A stretch of DNA of 64,000 bases from Streptomyces sp. NBC_00358 (lineage in GTDB: Bacteria; Actinomycetota; Actinomycetes; Streptomycetales; Streptomycetaceae): the NCBI RefSeq assembly GCF_036099295.1, contig NZ_CP107976.1, positions 7,254,001-7,318,000 of the forward strand, in the 5' to 3' direction. This document shows, in pieces, positions 53,474 to 61,880 of this stretch. Every line of letters begins with the position of its first letter. Positions within the stretch are counted from its first letter, which is position 1. Position numbers and translations under genes: made by a program. The notes under the pieces were generated by a model. It did no database searches and was not told the DNA's origin. It saw only the letters and a program-made list of their open reading frames with translations.

Positions 53474-54721
53474 TCACTTGTAGATGAGGTAATGCTCGCG
53501 AACCCGGCGGAAGGCCGCCAGCTCGTCCTGCCAGGCCGCCACGACCTCGTCGGTGCCCGCGCCCGCGTCGATCATCGTGCGCACCAGCGTCGAGCCCGTC
53601 AGCTTGTCGATCCAGTCGTCGGAGCGCCAGGCGAAGCCGCTCCAGACCTTCCTCGCGGTCACCAGAAGGGCGATCCCGGTGCGGACGGGGTCGTACGCCG
53701 CCCGGTCGTGCACATGGATCTGCACGCCCCCGATGGTCGTGCCCTGGAACTTGGAGAAGGTGGGAGCGAAGTAGGCCTCTCTGAAGTGCACGCCGGGCAG
53801 CCCCAGTTCACCGGCCGCCGCGGCCCAGCGCCCGTCGACCCCCGCCGCGCCGAGCAGTTCGAACGGCCGCGTCGTGCCCCGCCCCTCCGAGAGGTTCGTC
53901 CCCTCGAAGAGACACGTCCCGGAGTACACCAGCGCGGTGTCCGCCGTCGGCATGTTCGGGCTCGGCGGCACCCAGGGCAGCCCCGAGGAGTCGTAGAAGT
54001 CCGCGCGCCGCCAGCCCGACATGGGCACGGTGTCCAGTTCCACGGGCGCCGCCAGGTACTCCCCGTTGAAGAGCCGGGCCAGCTCCGCCACCGTCATCCC
54101 GTGCGCCTGCGCGATCGGCTGCCGCCCGACGAACGTCGCGAACTCCCTGTGCAGGACCGGCCCTCGGGCCGACCGGCCGGTCACCGGGTTCGGCCGGTCC
54201 AGCACCACGAACCGCTTGCCCGCGAGCCGCGCGGCCTCCATGCAGTCGTACAGCGTCCAGATGTACGTGTAGAAGCGCGCTCCCACGTCCTGGATGTCGA
54301 AGACGACGGTGTCCACGCCGGACGCGGTGAAGATGTCGGCGAGGGGCTGACCGCTCTTCGAGTACGTGTCGTAGACGGGGAGTCCGGTCGCCGGGTCCTC
54401 GTGGCGGCCCTCGGATCCGCCCGCCTGTGCGGTGCCCCGGAAGCCGTGCTCGGGGCCGAAGACGGCGACCAGGTCCACGCGGGCGTCGGCGTGCATGACG
54501 TCGACGATGTGGCGGACGTCACGGGTGACGCCCGTGGGGTTGGTGACCACGCCGACGCGCCCGCCGCCGAGCCGGGAGTACCCGGCAGCGGCGAGCCGCT
54601 CGAAGCCGGTGCGGAGCCGGGAACCGGGGGCCGTGGCAGGCACCGCCGCCCCCGCGGGCAGGGGCGTCAGGGCCGCGGCGGCGGTGCCGGCCGCGAGCAG
54701 TGACCGTCGGGACATACGCAT
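53474..54721 (-). CDS. Secreted DUF1343/NamZ-like exo-beta-N-acetylmuramidase
   Basis: The 415-residue protein starts MRMSRRSLLAAGTAAAAL, a twin-arginine-type signal. It then shows the DUF1343 hallmarks VGVVTNPTGVTRD, VFGPEHGFRG, FDIQDVGARFYTYIWTLYDCM and VLDRPNPVTG. In Bacillus this family (GH171, NamZ) removes terminal MurNAc from peptidoglycan fragments. The likely role is recycling of cell-wall saccharides outside the cell. No N-acetylglucosaminidase or amidase partner is adjacent here. The ATG at 54721 or the next Met, two codons on, is the start. Confidence 0.87.
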   Translation of the reverse strand: MRMSRRSLLAAGTAAAALTPLPAGAAVPATAPGSRLRTGFERLAAAGYSRLGGGRVGVVTNPTGVTRDVRHIVDVMHADARVDLVAVFGPEHGFRGTAQAGGSEGRHEDPATGLPVYDTYSKSGQPLADIFTASGVDTVVFDIQDVGARFYTYIWTLYDCMEAARLAGKRFVVLDRPNPVTGRSARGPVLHREFATFVGRQPIAQAHGMTVAELARLFNGEYLAAPVELDTVPMSGWRRADFYDSSGLPWVPPSPNMPTADTALVYSGTCLFEGTNLSEGRGTTRPFELLGAAGVDGRWAAAAGELGLPGVHFREAYFAPTFSKFQGTTIGGVQIHVHDRAAYDPVRTGIALLVTARKVWSGFAWRSDDWIDKLTGSTLVRTMIDAGAGTDEVVAAWQDELAAFRRVREHYLIYK

Positions 54722-54865
54722 GGGTGACCTCCGTGATCGCGGAAGGCTGGCACCGGCACGCTAAGGGCTCCCGGGGGAAGTTCGTAGAGGACGGCACCCA
54801 CCGGCCTGTCGTGGCTCGTCGGACGGTCGTTCGAGCCACCGCCGGGAACCCTTCCCTTGTTACAT

Positions 54866-54879
54866 ACCGACTGGTTAGT
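54866..54879. promoter_or_regulatory. Putative TetR operator before the SDR/ligase/TetR operon
   Basis: ACCGACTGGTTAGT is an imperfect 14-base palindrome (ACnnACnnGTnnGT symmetry), 46 bases before the first candidate start of the SDR gene. The first ten bases are identical to the complement of the site at 60419-60432, and nine of them match the site at 63620-63633. Confidence 0.68.
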
Positions 54880-54927
54880 CTGGCGTCGCAGCAGAGCCGT
54901 GTCACGTCGCGTCGAAGGAGACCCGTG

Positions 54928-55689
54928 GTGGAAGCCGTGCAGGGTGCGGGAGTGGTCGTCACCGGAGCGGGAGGCGGCATCGGGGCCGCGCTGGCCCGTC
55001 GTTTCGCCGCCGAGGGAGCGCGGGTCGTCGTCAACGACCTCGACGCGGACAAGGTGAAGGCGGTGGCCGACGAGATCGGCGGCATCCCCCTCGTGGGCGA
55101 CGCCTCGCTGATCGTGGCCGAGGCCCGGGACGCCCTCGGCGGCACGGTCGACGTCTACTGCGCGAACGCGGGAGTCGGCTCGGGAGGCTCCGAGGCGGCC
55201 GACGAGTCGGTCTGGGCCCTGGCCTGGGACGTCAACGTGATGGCGCACGTACGCGCGGCCCACGCGCTGCTGCCGGACTGGCTGGAGCGCGGCAGCGGCC
55301 GTTTCGTCTCCACCGTCTCGGCCGCCGGACTGCTCACCATGATCGGCGCCGCACCGTACAGCGTCACCAAGCACGGCGCGTACGCGTTCGCCGAGTGGCT
55401 GTCGCTGACGTACCGCCACCGTGGTCTGAAGGTGCACGCGATCTGCCCGCAGGGCGTGCGCACGGACATGCTCGACGCGACCGGCAGCGCGGGCGCCCTG
55501 GTGCTCCAGCCGACCGCCGTCGAGCCCGAGGCCGTGGCCGACGCGCTCTTCGAGGGGATCGCGCAGGACCGCTTCCTGATCCTTCCGCACCCCGAGGTCG
55601 CCGGGTACTACCAGGCGCGGGCCACCGACCCCGACCGCTGGATGACGAACATGAACCACCTCCAGCAGAAGTGGGAGGCCGCCGAGTGA
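54928..55689 (+). CDS. Short-chain dehydrogenase/reductase
   Basis: The 253-residue oxidoreductase has the cofactor motif TGAGGGIGAALARRF, VNDLDADKV (the Asp indicating NAD) and the catalytic Ser and Tyr-x3-Lys in VSTVSAAGLLTMIGAAPYSVTKHG. GAAGGAG is placed best for the second GTG (54928); GTG 54925 is possible. It is the first gene of an operon with an acyl-CoA ligase (GTGA overlap) and a TetR gene. It probably oxidises a hydroxyacyl or similar group. Confidence 0.92.
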   Translation: MEAVQGAGVVVTGAGGGIGAALARRFAAEGARVVVNDLDADKVKAVADEIGGIPLVGDASLIVAEARDALGGTVDVYCANAGVGSGGSEAADESVWALAWDVNVMAHVRAAHALLPDWLERGSGRFVSTVSAAGLLTMIGAAPYSVTKHGAYAFAEWLSLTYRHRGLKVHAICPQGVRTDMLDATGSAGALVLQPTAVEPEAVADALFEGIAQDRFLILPHPEVAGYYQARATDPDRWMTNMNHLQQKWEAAE

Positions 55690-57347
55690 CCCGCTATGCC
55701 GACCGGCCCTGGGTGGCCCTGCTCAACGAGGCGCAGCGCGGACCCGTGAGCCCCGCCGACACCCTGGTGCACGCCCTCGGGGAGGTCGTCGCGCGGACCC
55801 CGGACCGCACCGCGCTCGCGTACTTCGACGGGCGGCTGAGCTATCGCGAGATCGACGAGCTGAGCGACTCCGTGGCCGGGCACCTCGCCTCCCGCGGCGT
55901 GGAGCGCGGCGACCGGGTGGCGATCATGCTCCAGAACTCCCCGCACTTCGTGCTCGCCCTGCTCGGGGCGTGGAAGGCCGGCGCGACGGTCGTTCCGGTC
56001 AACCCGATGTACAAGTCGGGCGAGGTGGGGCACGTCCTGCACGACGCGCAGGTCGGCGCCCTGGTCTGCACGGACCGCGCCTGGGACGCGTATCTGCGCG
56101 AGACCGCCGCCGACTCGCCCGTCCGGGTCGTCCTGACGGCCTGTGAACTGGATCTCCAGACCCGCGACGACCCGCGGGTGCTGTCCTTCGAGCGCCTGCC
56201 CCGGGACCCGGGGGCCGACGACCTCCTCGCCGTCGCCCGGCAGGGGCACAAGGCGCCGGGCGACCGTGCCCTCGGCCCGTCCGACATCGCGCTGATCAGC
56301 TACACCTCGGGCACCAGCGGCACTCCCAAGGGCGCCACCAACACGCACGGCAACATCATGTACAACGCCGAGCGGCAGCGGACCGGCCTCGCGCTGCCCG
56401 AGGCCCCCGTGTACTTCGCGATGGCGCCGCTGTTCCACATCACCGGGATGGTCTGCCAGCTCGCCGCCTGCCTCGACAGCGCGGGCACCCTGGTCCTCGC
56501 GTACCGCTTCGAGGCCGGGGTCGTCCTGGACGCGTTCGCCGAACACCGGCCGCTCTACACGGTCGGCCCCTCGACCGCCTTCATGGCGCTGGCCGCCCAC
56601 CCGGCGGTCACCCCGGACCACTTCTCCTCCTTCGTGAACATCTCCTCCGGCGGCGCCCCGCTGCCGCCCGCCCTCGTCGAGAAGTTCCGGGCCGGCTTCG
56701 GGCCGTACATCCGCAACGGCTACGGGCTCACCGAGTGCACCGCGCCGTGCGCCGCGGTGCCGCCCGGCCTGGAGGCGCCGGTGGACCCGGCCTCCGGGAC
56801 CCTGGCCGTGGGAGTGCCGGGTCCGGACACGGTCGTCCGCATCGTCGACGACCTGGGCGCGGAGGTCCCGTTCGGGGAGCAGGGCGAGATCCTCGTCCGC
56901 GGTCCGCAGGTGGTGCCCGGCTACTGGCGGCGCCCCGAAGCCACCGCCGAGACCTTCCCGGACGGCGAACTGCGCACCGGCGACATCGGCTTCATGGACG
57001 AGAACGGCTGGCTCTACGTGGTCGACCGGAAGAAGGACATGATCAACGCGTCCGGCTTCAAGGTGTGGCCGCGTGAGGTCGAGGACGTTTTGCACACCCA
57101 TCCGGCGGTCCGTGAGGCGGCCGTCGTCGGGATCCCGGACGGTTACCGCGGGGAGACCGTCATGGCGTACATCAGCCTGCGGCCGGGCGCTACCGAGGAC
57201 CCCGCCGCGCTGGCCGAGTACTGCAAGGAGAGACTGGCCGCCTACAAATATCCGCGGCGGGTGGAGATCCTGCCCGAACTGCCGAAGACGGCGAGTGGGA
57301 AGATCCTCCGTCGGGAACTGCGTTCCCGGTCCCAGGACCCTTCGTAG
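55686..57347 (+). CDS. AMP-forming acyl-CoA synthetase
   Basis: The 553-residue ligase activates a carboxylic acid with ATP and CoA. Core motifs are SYTSGTSGTPKGAT (P-loop), NGYGLTECTAP, GELRTGDIGFMDENG and the C-terminal lysine in KTASGKILRRELR. The hinge is in DRKKDMINASGFKVWPREVE. The start GTG overlaps the SDR stop (GTGA). Length and motifs fit medium/long-chain or hydroxy-acid ligases. In this operon it probably feeds the pathway that ends with the acyl-CoA dehydrogenase of the neighbouring operon. Confidence 0.94.
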   Translation: MTRYADRPWVALLNEAQRGPVSPADTLVHALGEVVARTPDRTALAYFDGRLSYREIDELSDSVAGHLASRGVERGDRVAIMLQNSPHFVLALLGAWKAGATVVPVNPMYKSGEVGHVLHDAQVGALVCTDRAWDAYLRETAADSPVRVVLTACELDLQTRDDPRVLSFERLPRDPGADDLLAVARQGHKAPGDRALGPSDIALISYTSGTSGTPKGATNTHGNIMYNAERQRTGLALPEAPVYFAMAPLFHITGMVCQLAACLDSAGTLVLAYRFEAGVVLDAFAEHRPLYTVGPSTAFMALAAHPAVTPDHFSSFVNISSGGAPLPPALVEKFRAGFGPYIRNGYGLTECTAPCAAVPPGLEAPVDPASGTLAVGVPGPDTVVRIVDDLGAEVPFGEQGEILVRGPQVVPGYWRRPEATAETFPDGELRTGDIGFMDENGWLYVVDRKKDMINASGFKVWPREVEDVLHTHPAVREAAVVGIPDGYRGETVMAYISLRPGATEDPAALAEYCKERLAAYKYPRRVEILPELPKTASGKILRRELRSRSQDPS

Positions 57348-57409
57348 TCCCCAGCACTCCTCGCGGACGACGGTTATCGACGTGAACGCACGAAAGGCAG
57401 GTGGCGGCA

Positions 57410-58003
57410 GTGCCCAGGACGACGGACGGTGACGGTACGCCCGTCCCGCAGCGGCTCCTCGCCGCCGCCACCCGGCTCTTCGCCGAGCAGGGTTACGACC
57501 GCACCTCGGTGCAGGAGATCGTCGAGGCGGCGGGCGTCACCAAGGGGGCGCTGTACCACTACTTCGGCTCCAAGGACGACCTCCTGCACGAGGTCTACGC
57601 GCGCGTGCTGCGTCTCCAGCAGGAACGGCTGGACGCGTTCGCCGACTCGGACGCGCCGGTGGAGGAGCGGCTGCGGGGCGCGGCGGCCGACGTGGTCGTC
57701 ACGACCATCGACAACCTCGACGACGCCTCGATCTTCTTCCGTTCCATGCACCACCTCGGCCCCGAGAAGCTCAAGCAGGTGCGGTCCGAGCGGCGGCGCT
57801 ACCACGAGCGCTTCCGCGCTCTGGTCGAGGAGGGCCAGAAGAAGGGCGTCTTCTCCACGGCCACCCCCGCAGACCTGGTCGTCGACTACCACTTCGGCTC
57901 GGTCCACCACCTGTCGACGTGGTACCGCCCCGACGGCCCGCTCGCTCCCCAGCAGGTCGCCGACCACCTGGCGGACCTGCTGCTGCGCGCACTGCGCCCC
58001 TGA
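57410..58003 (+). CDS. TetR-family regulator of the acyl-CoA block
   Basis: The 197-residue protein has a TetR domain at about residues 13-58 (QRLLAAATRLFAEQGYDRTSVQEIVEAAGVTKGALYHYFGSKDDLL). The C-terminal domain, with FFRSMHHLGPEKLKQVRSERRRYHERFRALVEEG, is typical of the group controlling fatty-acid and branched-chain degradation. GTG at 57410 has AGGTGG at good spacing; GTG 57401 is an alternative. It is the third gene of the SDR/ligase operon. Three matching palindromes in this part of the window are its likely targets. Confidence 0.88.
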   Translation: MPRTTDGDGTPVPQRLLAAATRLFAEQGYDRTSVQEIVEAAGVTKGALYHYFGSKDDLLHEVYARVLRLQQERLDAFADSDAPVEERLRGAAADVVVTTIDNLDDASIFFRSMHHLGPEKLKQVRSERRRYHERFRALVEEGQKKGVFSTATPADLVVDYHFGSVHHLSTWYRPDGPLAPQQVADHLADLLLRALRP

Positions 58004-58009
58004 GCACGT

Positions 58010-58050
58010 CAATCGCCGGAGGGGCTGAGAATCAGCCCCTCCGGCGATTG
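58010..58050. terminator. Perfect 19-bp hairpin between convergent operons
   Basis: CAATCGCCGGAGGGGCTGA and its exact complement flank a GAA loop. It starts seven bases after the TetR stop. It is followed at once by two more GC hairpins (CCGGGG..CCCCGG near 58071 and GGGGCGG..CCGCCCC near 58096-58125), ending before the convergent acyl-CoA dehydrogenase. From memory this hairpin plus GGGGTCCGGGGGCAGCGCCCC is a repeated intergenic element in Streptomyces genomes. Confidence 0.9.
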
Positions 58051-58134
58051 AGGAGCGGGGGTCCGGGGGCAGCGCCCCGGGTTCGGGACGGGAAGGGGCG
58101 GAGGGGGCGAAAAACTCCCCCCGCCCCGTCGGCG

Positions 58135-59349
58135 TCAGACGTACTTCTTGATCTCCCGGTACGCCAGCGAGCGCTGGTGGACCTCGTCGGGACCGTCGGC
58201 GAGCTTCAGCGTCCGCGCGGCGGCCCACAGTTCGGCCAGCGGGAAGTCCTGGCTGACGCCGCCGGCGCCGTGCAGCTGGACCGCCTTGTCGAGGATGTCG
58301 ACGACCGTGCGCGGAGTGGCGATCTTGATGGCCTGGATCTCCGTGTGCGCGCCCTTGTTGCCGACCGTGTCCATCATCCAGGCGGTCTTCAGGACCAGCA
58401 GACGCAGTTGCTCGACGGCGACCCGCGCGTCGGCGATCCAGTTCTGTACGACGCCCTGCTGGGCCAGCGGCTTCCCGAACGCCGTACGGGACACCGCCCG
58501 GCGGCACATCAGCTCGATGGCACGCTCGGCCATGCCGATCAGCCGCATGCAGTGGTGGATCCGGCCCGGACCGAGCCGCGCCTGCGCGATGGCGAAACCG
58601 CCGCCCTCCTCGCCGACCAGGTTGCTCACCGGGACCCGGACGTGGTCGAAGACGACCTCCGCGTGCCCGCCGTGGGAGTGGTCCTCGTAGCCGTACACCT
58701 GCATGGCGCGCCGCACCACGAGGCCCGGAGTGTCGCGCGGGACCAGGACCATCGACTGCTGGCGGCGGATGTCGGCGCCGTCCGGGTCCGTCTTGCCCAT
58801 CACGATGAAGATCTTGCAGTCGGGGTTCATCGCCCCGGAGATGTACCACTTGCGGCCCGTGATGACGTACTCGTCGCCGTCCCGCTCGATCAGCGTGGTG
58901 ATGTTCGTGGCGTCGGAGGAGGCGACCTCGGGCTCCGTCATCGCGAACGCGGAGCGGATCTCCCCGGCGAGCAGCGGCTCCAGCCACTGCTTCTTCTGGC
59001 GCTCGTCGCCGAACTGGGTGAGCACCTCCATGTTCCCGGTGTCGGGGGCCGCGCAGTTCAGCGCGGTGGGCGCCAGGTGCGGGCTGCGGCCGGTGATCTC
59101 GGCGAGCGGCGCGTACTGGAGATTGGTCAGCCCGGCACCGTACTCGGCGTCCGGCAGGAAGAGGTTCCACAGGCCCTGCCTGCGGGCCTCGGCCTTCAGC
59201 TCGCCGACCACGGCGGGCGTGTCCCACGGCGAGGCCAGCAGAGCGCGCTGCTCCTCCGCGACGGCCTCCGCCGGATAGACGTACTCGTCCATGAAGGCGA
59301 GCAGCTTCTGGCGCAGCTCTTCGGTGCGCGCGTCGAATCCGAAGTCCAT
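58135..59349 (-). CDS. Acyl-CoA dehydrogenase, ACAD10/11-like
   Basis: The 404-residue flavoenzyme has AFAMTEPEVASSDATNI (FAD/substrate loop), RKWYISGAMNPDCKIFIVMGKTDP and RTAFGKPLAQQGVVQNWIADAR. It ends with KLADGPDEVHQRSLAYREIKKYV. The DGPDEVH motif marks the ACAD10/ACAD11/FadE group rather than the YEGT-type short-chain enzymes. The gene is six bases downstream of a phosphotransferase gene on the same strand. Eukaryotic ACAD10/11 fuse exactly these two domains, so the two proteins probably act in sequence on a 4-hydroxyacyl-CoA. Confidence 0.92.
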   Translation of the reverse strand: MDFGFDARTEELRQKLLAFMDEYVYPAEAVAEEQRALLASPWDTPAVVGELKAEARRQGLWNLFLPDAEYGAGLTNLQYAPLAEITGRSPHLAPTALNCAAPDTGNMEVLTQFGDERQKKQWLEPLLAGEIRSAFAMTEPEVASSDATNITTLIERDGDEYVITGRKWYISGAMNPDCKIFIVMGKTDPDGADIRRQQSMVLVPRDTPGLVVRRAMQVYGYEDHSHGGHAEVVFDHVRVPVSNLVGEEGGGFAIAQARLGPGRIHHCMRLIGMAERAIELMCRRAVSRTAFGKPLAQQGVVQNWIADARVAVEQLRLLVLKTAWMMDTVGNKGAHTEIQAIKIATPRTVVDILDKAVQLHGAGGVSQDFPLAELWAAARTLKLADGPDEVHQRSLAYREIKKYV

Positions 59350-59355
59350 GGCGGA

Positions 59356-60381
59356 TCAGCCTTCCTGAAGGGTGGTCAGGCCGTGCTCGATGAAGACGGG
59401 GACCAGTTCACCGATGCGGTCGAAGCCGCCGCCGACCGTCTGGCCCTTGGTGTAGCGGTAGTGGATGCCCTCCAGGATCACGGCGAGCTTGAACCAGGCG
59501 AAGGCCGTGTACCAGGAGACCGCGGAGACGTCGCGCCCCGAGCGCGCGGCGTACCGCTCGACGAGCTCGGCCGCCGCCGGGTGCCCGGCGGCCGAAGCGG
59601 TCGTGCTGATGGGGGAGTTGGGCAGGTTCAGGCGCGTGCTGTACATGACGAGAAGCCCGAGGTCGGTGAGCGGATCGCCGAGGGTGGACATCTCCCAGTC
59701 CAGGATCGCCCTGATCCGGTCGTCGGGCCCGATCAGCACGTTGTCGAGCCGGTAGTCGCCGTGGACGACGGTGGGCGCGGGGGAGTCGGGCAGTTCGCGG
59801 CCCAGGGCGGCGTGCAGTTCGTCGATGCCGGCCAGCTCGCGGTTGCGGGACGCGTCCAACTGCTTGCCCCAGCGGCGCAGTTGCCGGTCCAGGAAGCCCT
59901 CGGGCCGGCCGAAGTCGGCGAGACCCACCGCGGCCGGGTCCACCGCGTGCAGTTCGACCAGGGTGTCCACCAGGCCGATCACCGCGTCGCGGGTGCGCTG
60001 CGGGCCGAGCGGGGCGAGCTGGTCCGCCGTGCGGTACGGGGTGCCCTCCACGAACTCCATGACGTAGAACGGGGCGCCGAGCACCGACTCGTCCTCGCAC
60101 AGCAGCACGGGGTTCGGGACCGGGACGGCCGTCGGGTGCAGCGCGCTGATCACCCGGTGCTCGCGCTTCATGTCGTGCGCCGTGGCCAGTACGTGCCCCA
60201 GCGGGGGCCGTCGTACGACCCACCGGGCGGTGCCGTCGGAGACCGCGTAGGTGAGGTTCGACCGTCCGCCCTCGATCAGTCGGCCGGTCAGCGGGCCGTT
60301 CACCAGTCCTGGCCGCTCACGGTCGAGCAGGCCGCGCAACCGGTCGAGATCGAGACCTGGCGGGTGGTCCGGGCTCATCAT
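59356..60381 (-). CDS. APH-fold phosphotransferase, candidate hydroxyacyl-CoA kinase
   Basis: The 341-residue protein has the aminoglycoside phosphotransferase/choline kinase fold. The Brenner-type motif is VVHGDYRLDNVLIGPDD (catalytic Asp after HG), and the metal-binding DWEMSTLGDPLTDLG lies downstream. The N-terminal lobe includes GRSNLTYAV, WVVRRPP and the Lys/Arg-containing strand before VISALHPTAVPVP. Resistance kinases are shorter and lack the long C-terminus. With the adjacent ACAD gene it matches the LvaA/ACAD11 kinase step that phosphorylates 4-hydroxyacyl-CoA. GAGGAG precedes two adjacent ATG codons. A TetR-type palindrome lies 38 bases upstream. Confidence 0.9.
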   Translation of the reverse strand: MMSPDHPPGLDLDRLRGLLDRERPGLVNGPLTGRLIEGGRSNLTYAVSDGTARWVVRRPPLGHVLATAHDMKREHRVISALHPTAVPVPNPVLLCEDESVLGAPFYVMEFVEGTPYRTADQLAPLGPQRTRDAVIGLVDTLVELHAVDPAAVGLADFGRPEGFLDRQLRRWGKQLDASRNRELAGIDELHAALGRELPDSPAPTVVHGDYRLDNVLIGPDDRIRAILDWEMSTLGDPLTDLGLLVMYSTRLNLPNSPISTTASAAGHPAAAELVERYAARSGRDVSAVSWYTAFAWFKLAVILEGIHYRYTKGQTVGGGFDRIGELVPVFIEHGLTTLQEG

Positions 60382-60418
60382 TGCTCCTCAGCACACGGGA
60401 ACGGGACGTGACCATGAT

Positions 60419-60432
60419 GCCGACCAGTCGGT
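60419..60432. promoter_or_regulatory. Putative TetR operator before the phosphotransferase/ACAD operon
   Basis: GCCGACCAGTCGGT is a near-perfect palindrome, 38 bases upstream of the phosphotransferase start. Its complement ACCGACTGGTCGGC shares ten successive bases with the site before the SDR operon, and twelve of fourteen bases with the site before the FAD dehydrogenase. Confidence 0.7.
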
Positions 60433-60517
60433 ATGTCGTCCAGCGGCTGCGCGAAACGTGATCGGCGTCTCCCCCGGAGCGCGCGGGTCCGGGGGAGACG
60501 CCGTCGGGGCGAAAGGG

Positions 60518-60814
60518 TCAGTGATCGTCCCAGTGCCCGTCGTGCTCCGCGTGCCGATGGCCGTCGTGCAGATAGTCGACGTGATCCCCGTGCGTCACGG
60601 CGGGATGTCCGCAGCCCTCGCCGTGCTGGTGGGCGTGCCGGTCGTGCGCCGCGTGGCCGCTCGGCTCGCACTCGTCCCAGTGTCCCGAGTGCTCGCGATG
60701 CAGATGTCCGTCGTGCGCGTAGTCGACGTGGTCCCCGTGCCGCACCTCGGTGTGGCCGCAGTCCGGATCGTGGACGTGCTGGTGGGTGGGGTGCTCCTGG
60801 TGAAGGGTGGTCAT
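60518..60814 (-). CDS. Histidine-rich metal-binding protein with internal duplication
   Basis: The 98-residue protein consists mainly of His, Asp, Gly and Glu. It has two tandem copies of about 35 residues: the first includes CGHTEVRHGDHVDYAHDGHLH, the second CGHPAVTHGDHVDYLHDGHRH. Each copy ends in HWDE/HWDD and begins with a Cys-Gly-His. No signal peptide or membrane helix is present, so it is cytoplasmic. It should bind several zinc, nickel or copper ions; a storage or chaperone role is inference. GAAGGTG lies seven bases before the ATG at 60814. It has no operon partner. Confidence 0.82.
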   Translation of the reverse strand: MTTLHQEHPTHQHVHDPDCGHTEVRHGDHVDYAHDGHLHREHSGHWDECEPSGHAAHDRHAHQHGEGCGHPAVTHGDHVDYLHDGHRHAEHDGHWDDH

Positions 60815-61079
60815 CGTGCTCACCTTCGGCTGTGACGTGCGGTGGGGTGCCCGTTCGGTGCGCCTCCCGCGCCGAGCGGGGGTGGGGCGACACCTCAGGC
60901 TATCGCCGCAAACCGTCATGATTCGGGCTATTTCCTGGCGCGTGGCGCCCGGGTACGGGAGAGCGGGCCGAGGCTGTCGCGACCGTGCGCCTCCCGCCCC
61001 GACAGCCCCGACAGCGTCATGGTCGCCGCTGGAACGCGCGGCCGCCGGAACGCGGTCACGGGGAAGCGGCCGTCACCGC

Positions 61080-61409
61080 TCAGAACACCAGCGCCAACGC
61101 GCACACGGCCAGCGCCACCGTGCACAGGGCCGTCGCCGTCGCGTGCCGGGGAGGGAGCGGGGTGGGGCCCGCGGGGCCCGCGGTCGCCAGTGTGCGGATG
61201 CGGCGGTGGGCGAGGCCGAGGAACGCCAGCCAGAGAACGCAGCAGAACGCGCACGCCACGATTCCGGCGGCCGAGTCCCTGTCGTGCAGGGCCGCCTTCG
61301 CGGCGAGTACGGCGGCGACGGTGCTGGAGAGGGTCGTACGGCGCCAGGCCAGCCGCGTGCGTTCCGGCTGGAGGCCCGGGTCCCGTTCCTCCCGGGCGGG
61401 CGTGGTCAT
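61080..61409 (-). CDS. DUF202 membrane protein
   Basis: The 109-residue protein has a short charged N-terminus (LQPERTRLAWRRT) that is the DUF202 signature, followed by three predicted membrane helices (about 27-45, 48-66 and 86-106). Its ATG overlaps the stop of the upstream DUF202 gene (ATGA), so the two are co-translated and probably form a complex. The family has no established function. Confidence 0.86.
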   Translation of the reverse strand: MTTPAREERDPGLQPERTRLAWRRTTLSSTVAAVLAAKAALHDRDSAAGIVACAFCCVLWLAFLGLAHRRIRTLATAGPAGPTPLPPRHATATALCTVALAVCALALVF

Positions 61410-61798
61410 CCCGCCCAGCCGACCAGGACCACGACGACCATCGCGACCGCGACGACCGCCACGACGATGCTCAGCACCGCCGGGAAGCGCGACACCGGCA
61501 GGTCCTCGCCGCGCCGCATCGCCCGTTCGCAGCGCACCCAGTGATTGACGGCCCGCAGCGCGCAGAGCACGCCCGCCGCCAGCAGCGCGAGGGCGAGACC
61601 GGCTCGCCAGGCCCAGCGCAGGTCCGGCAGGAACTGGTCCACGGCGAAGCCCCCGCCGATGAGGGCGAGCGCCGTGCGCAGCCAGGCCAGAAAGGTCCGC
61701 TCATTGGCCAGCGAGAACCGGTAGTCCGGGGTCCTGCCCTCGTCCCGGATCTCCTGCGGCGCGAACCACAACCGGACATTGCGCACGAGTTCGATCAC
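61406..61798 (-). CDS. DUF202 / YidH-type membrane protein
   Basis: The 130-residue protein from GTG 61798 starts VIELVRNVRLWFAPQEIRDEG. The family motif is DYRFSLANERTFLAWLRTALALIGGG, which runs into the first of three membrane helices. The other helices are LALALLAAGVLCALRAV and VLSIVVAVVAVAMVVVVLVGW. It is the first gene of the two-gene DUF202 operon. The stop overlaps the next start by four bases. Confidence 0.87.
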   Translation of the reverse strand: MIELVRNVRLWFAPQEIRDEGRTPDYRFSLANERTFLAWLRTALALIGGGFAVDQFLPDLRWAWRAGLALALLAAGVLCALRAVNHWVRCERAMRRGEDLPVSRFPAVLSIVVAVVAVAMVVVVLVGWAG

Positions 61799-61880
61799 GC
61801 CCAGGACCCTACCGGGGAGCCCGGCGCGGGACGCTGTCAGTACCGCCCGGGCCACCCGGGACCGGCCGGGCCGTCCGCGC

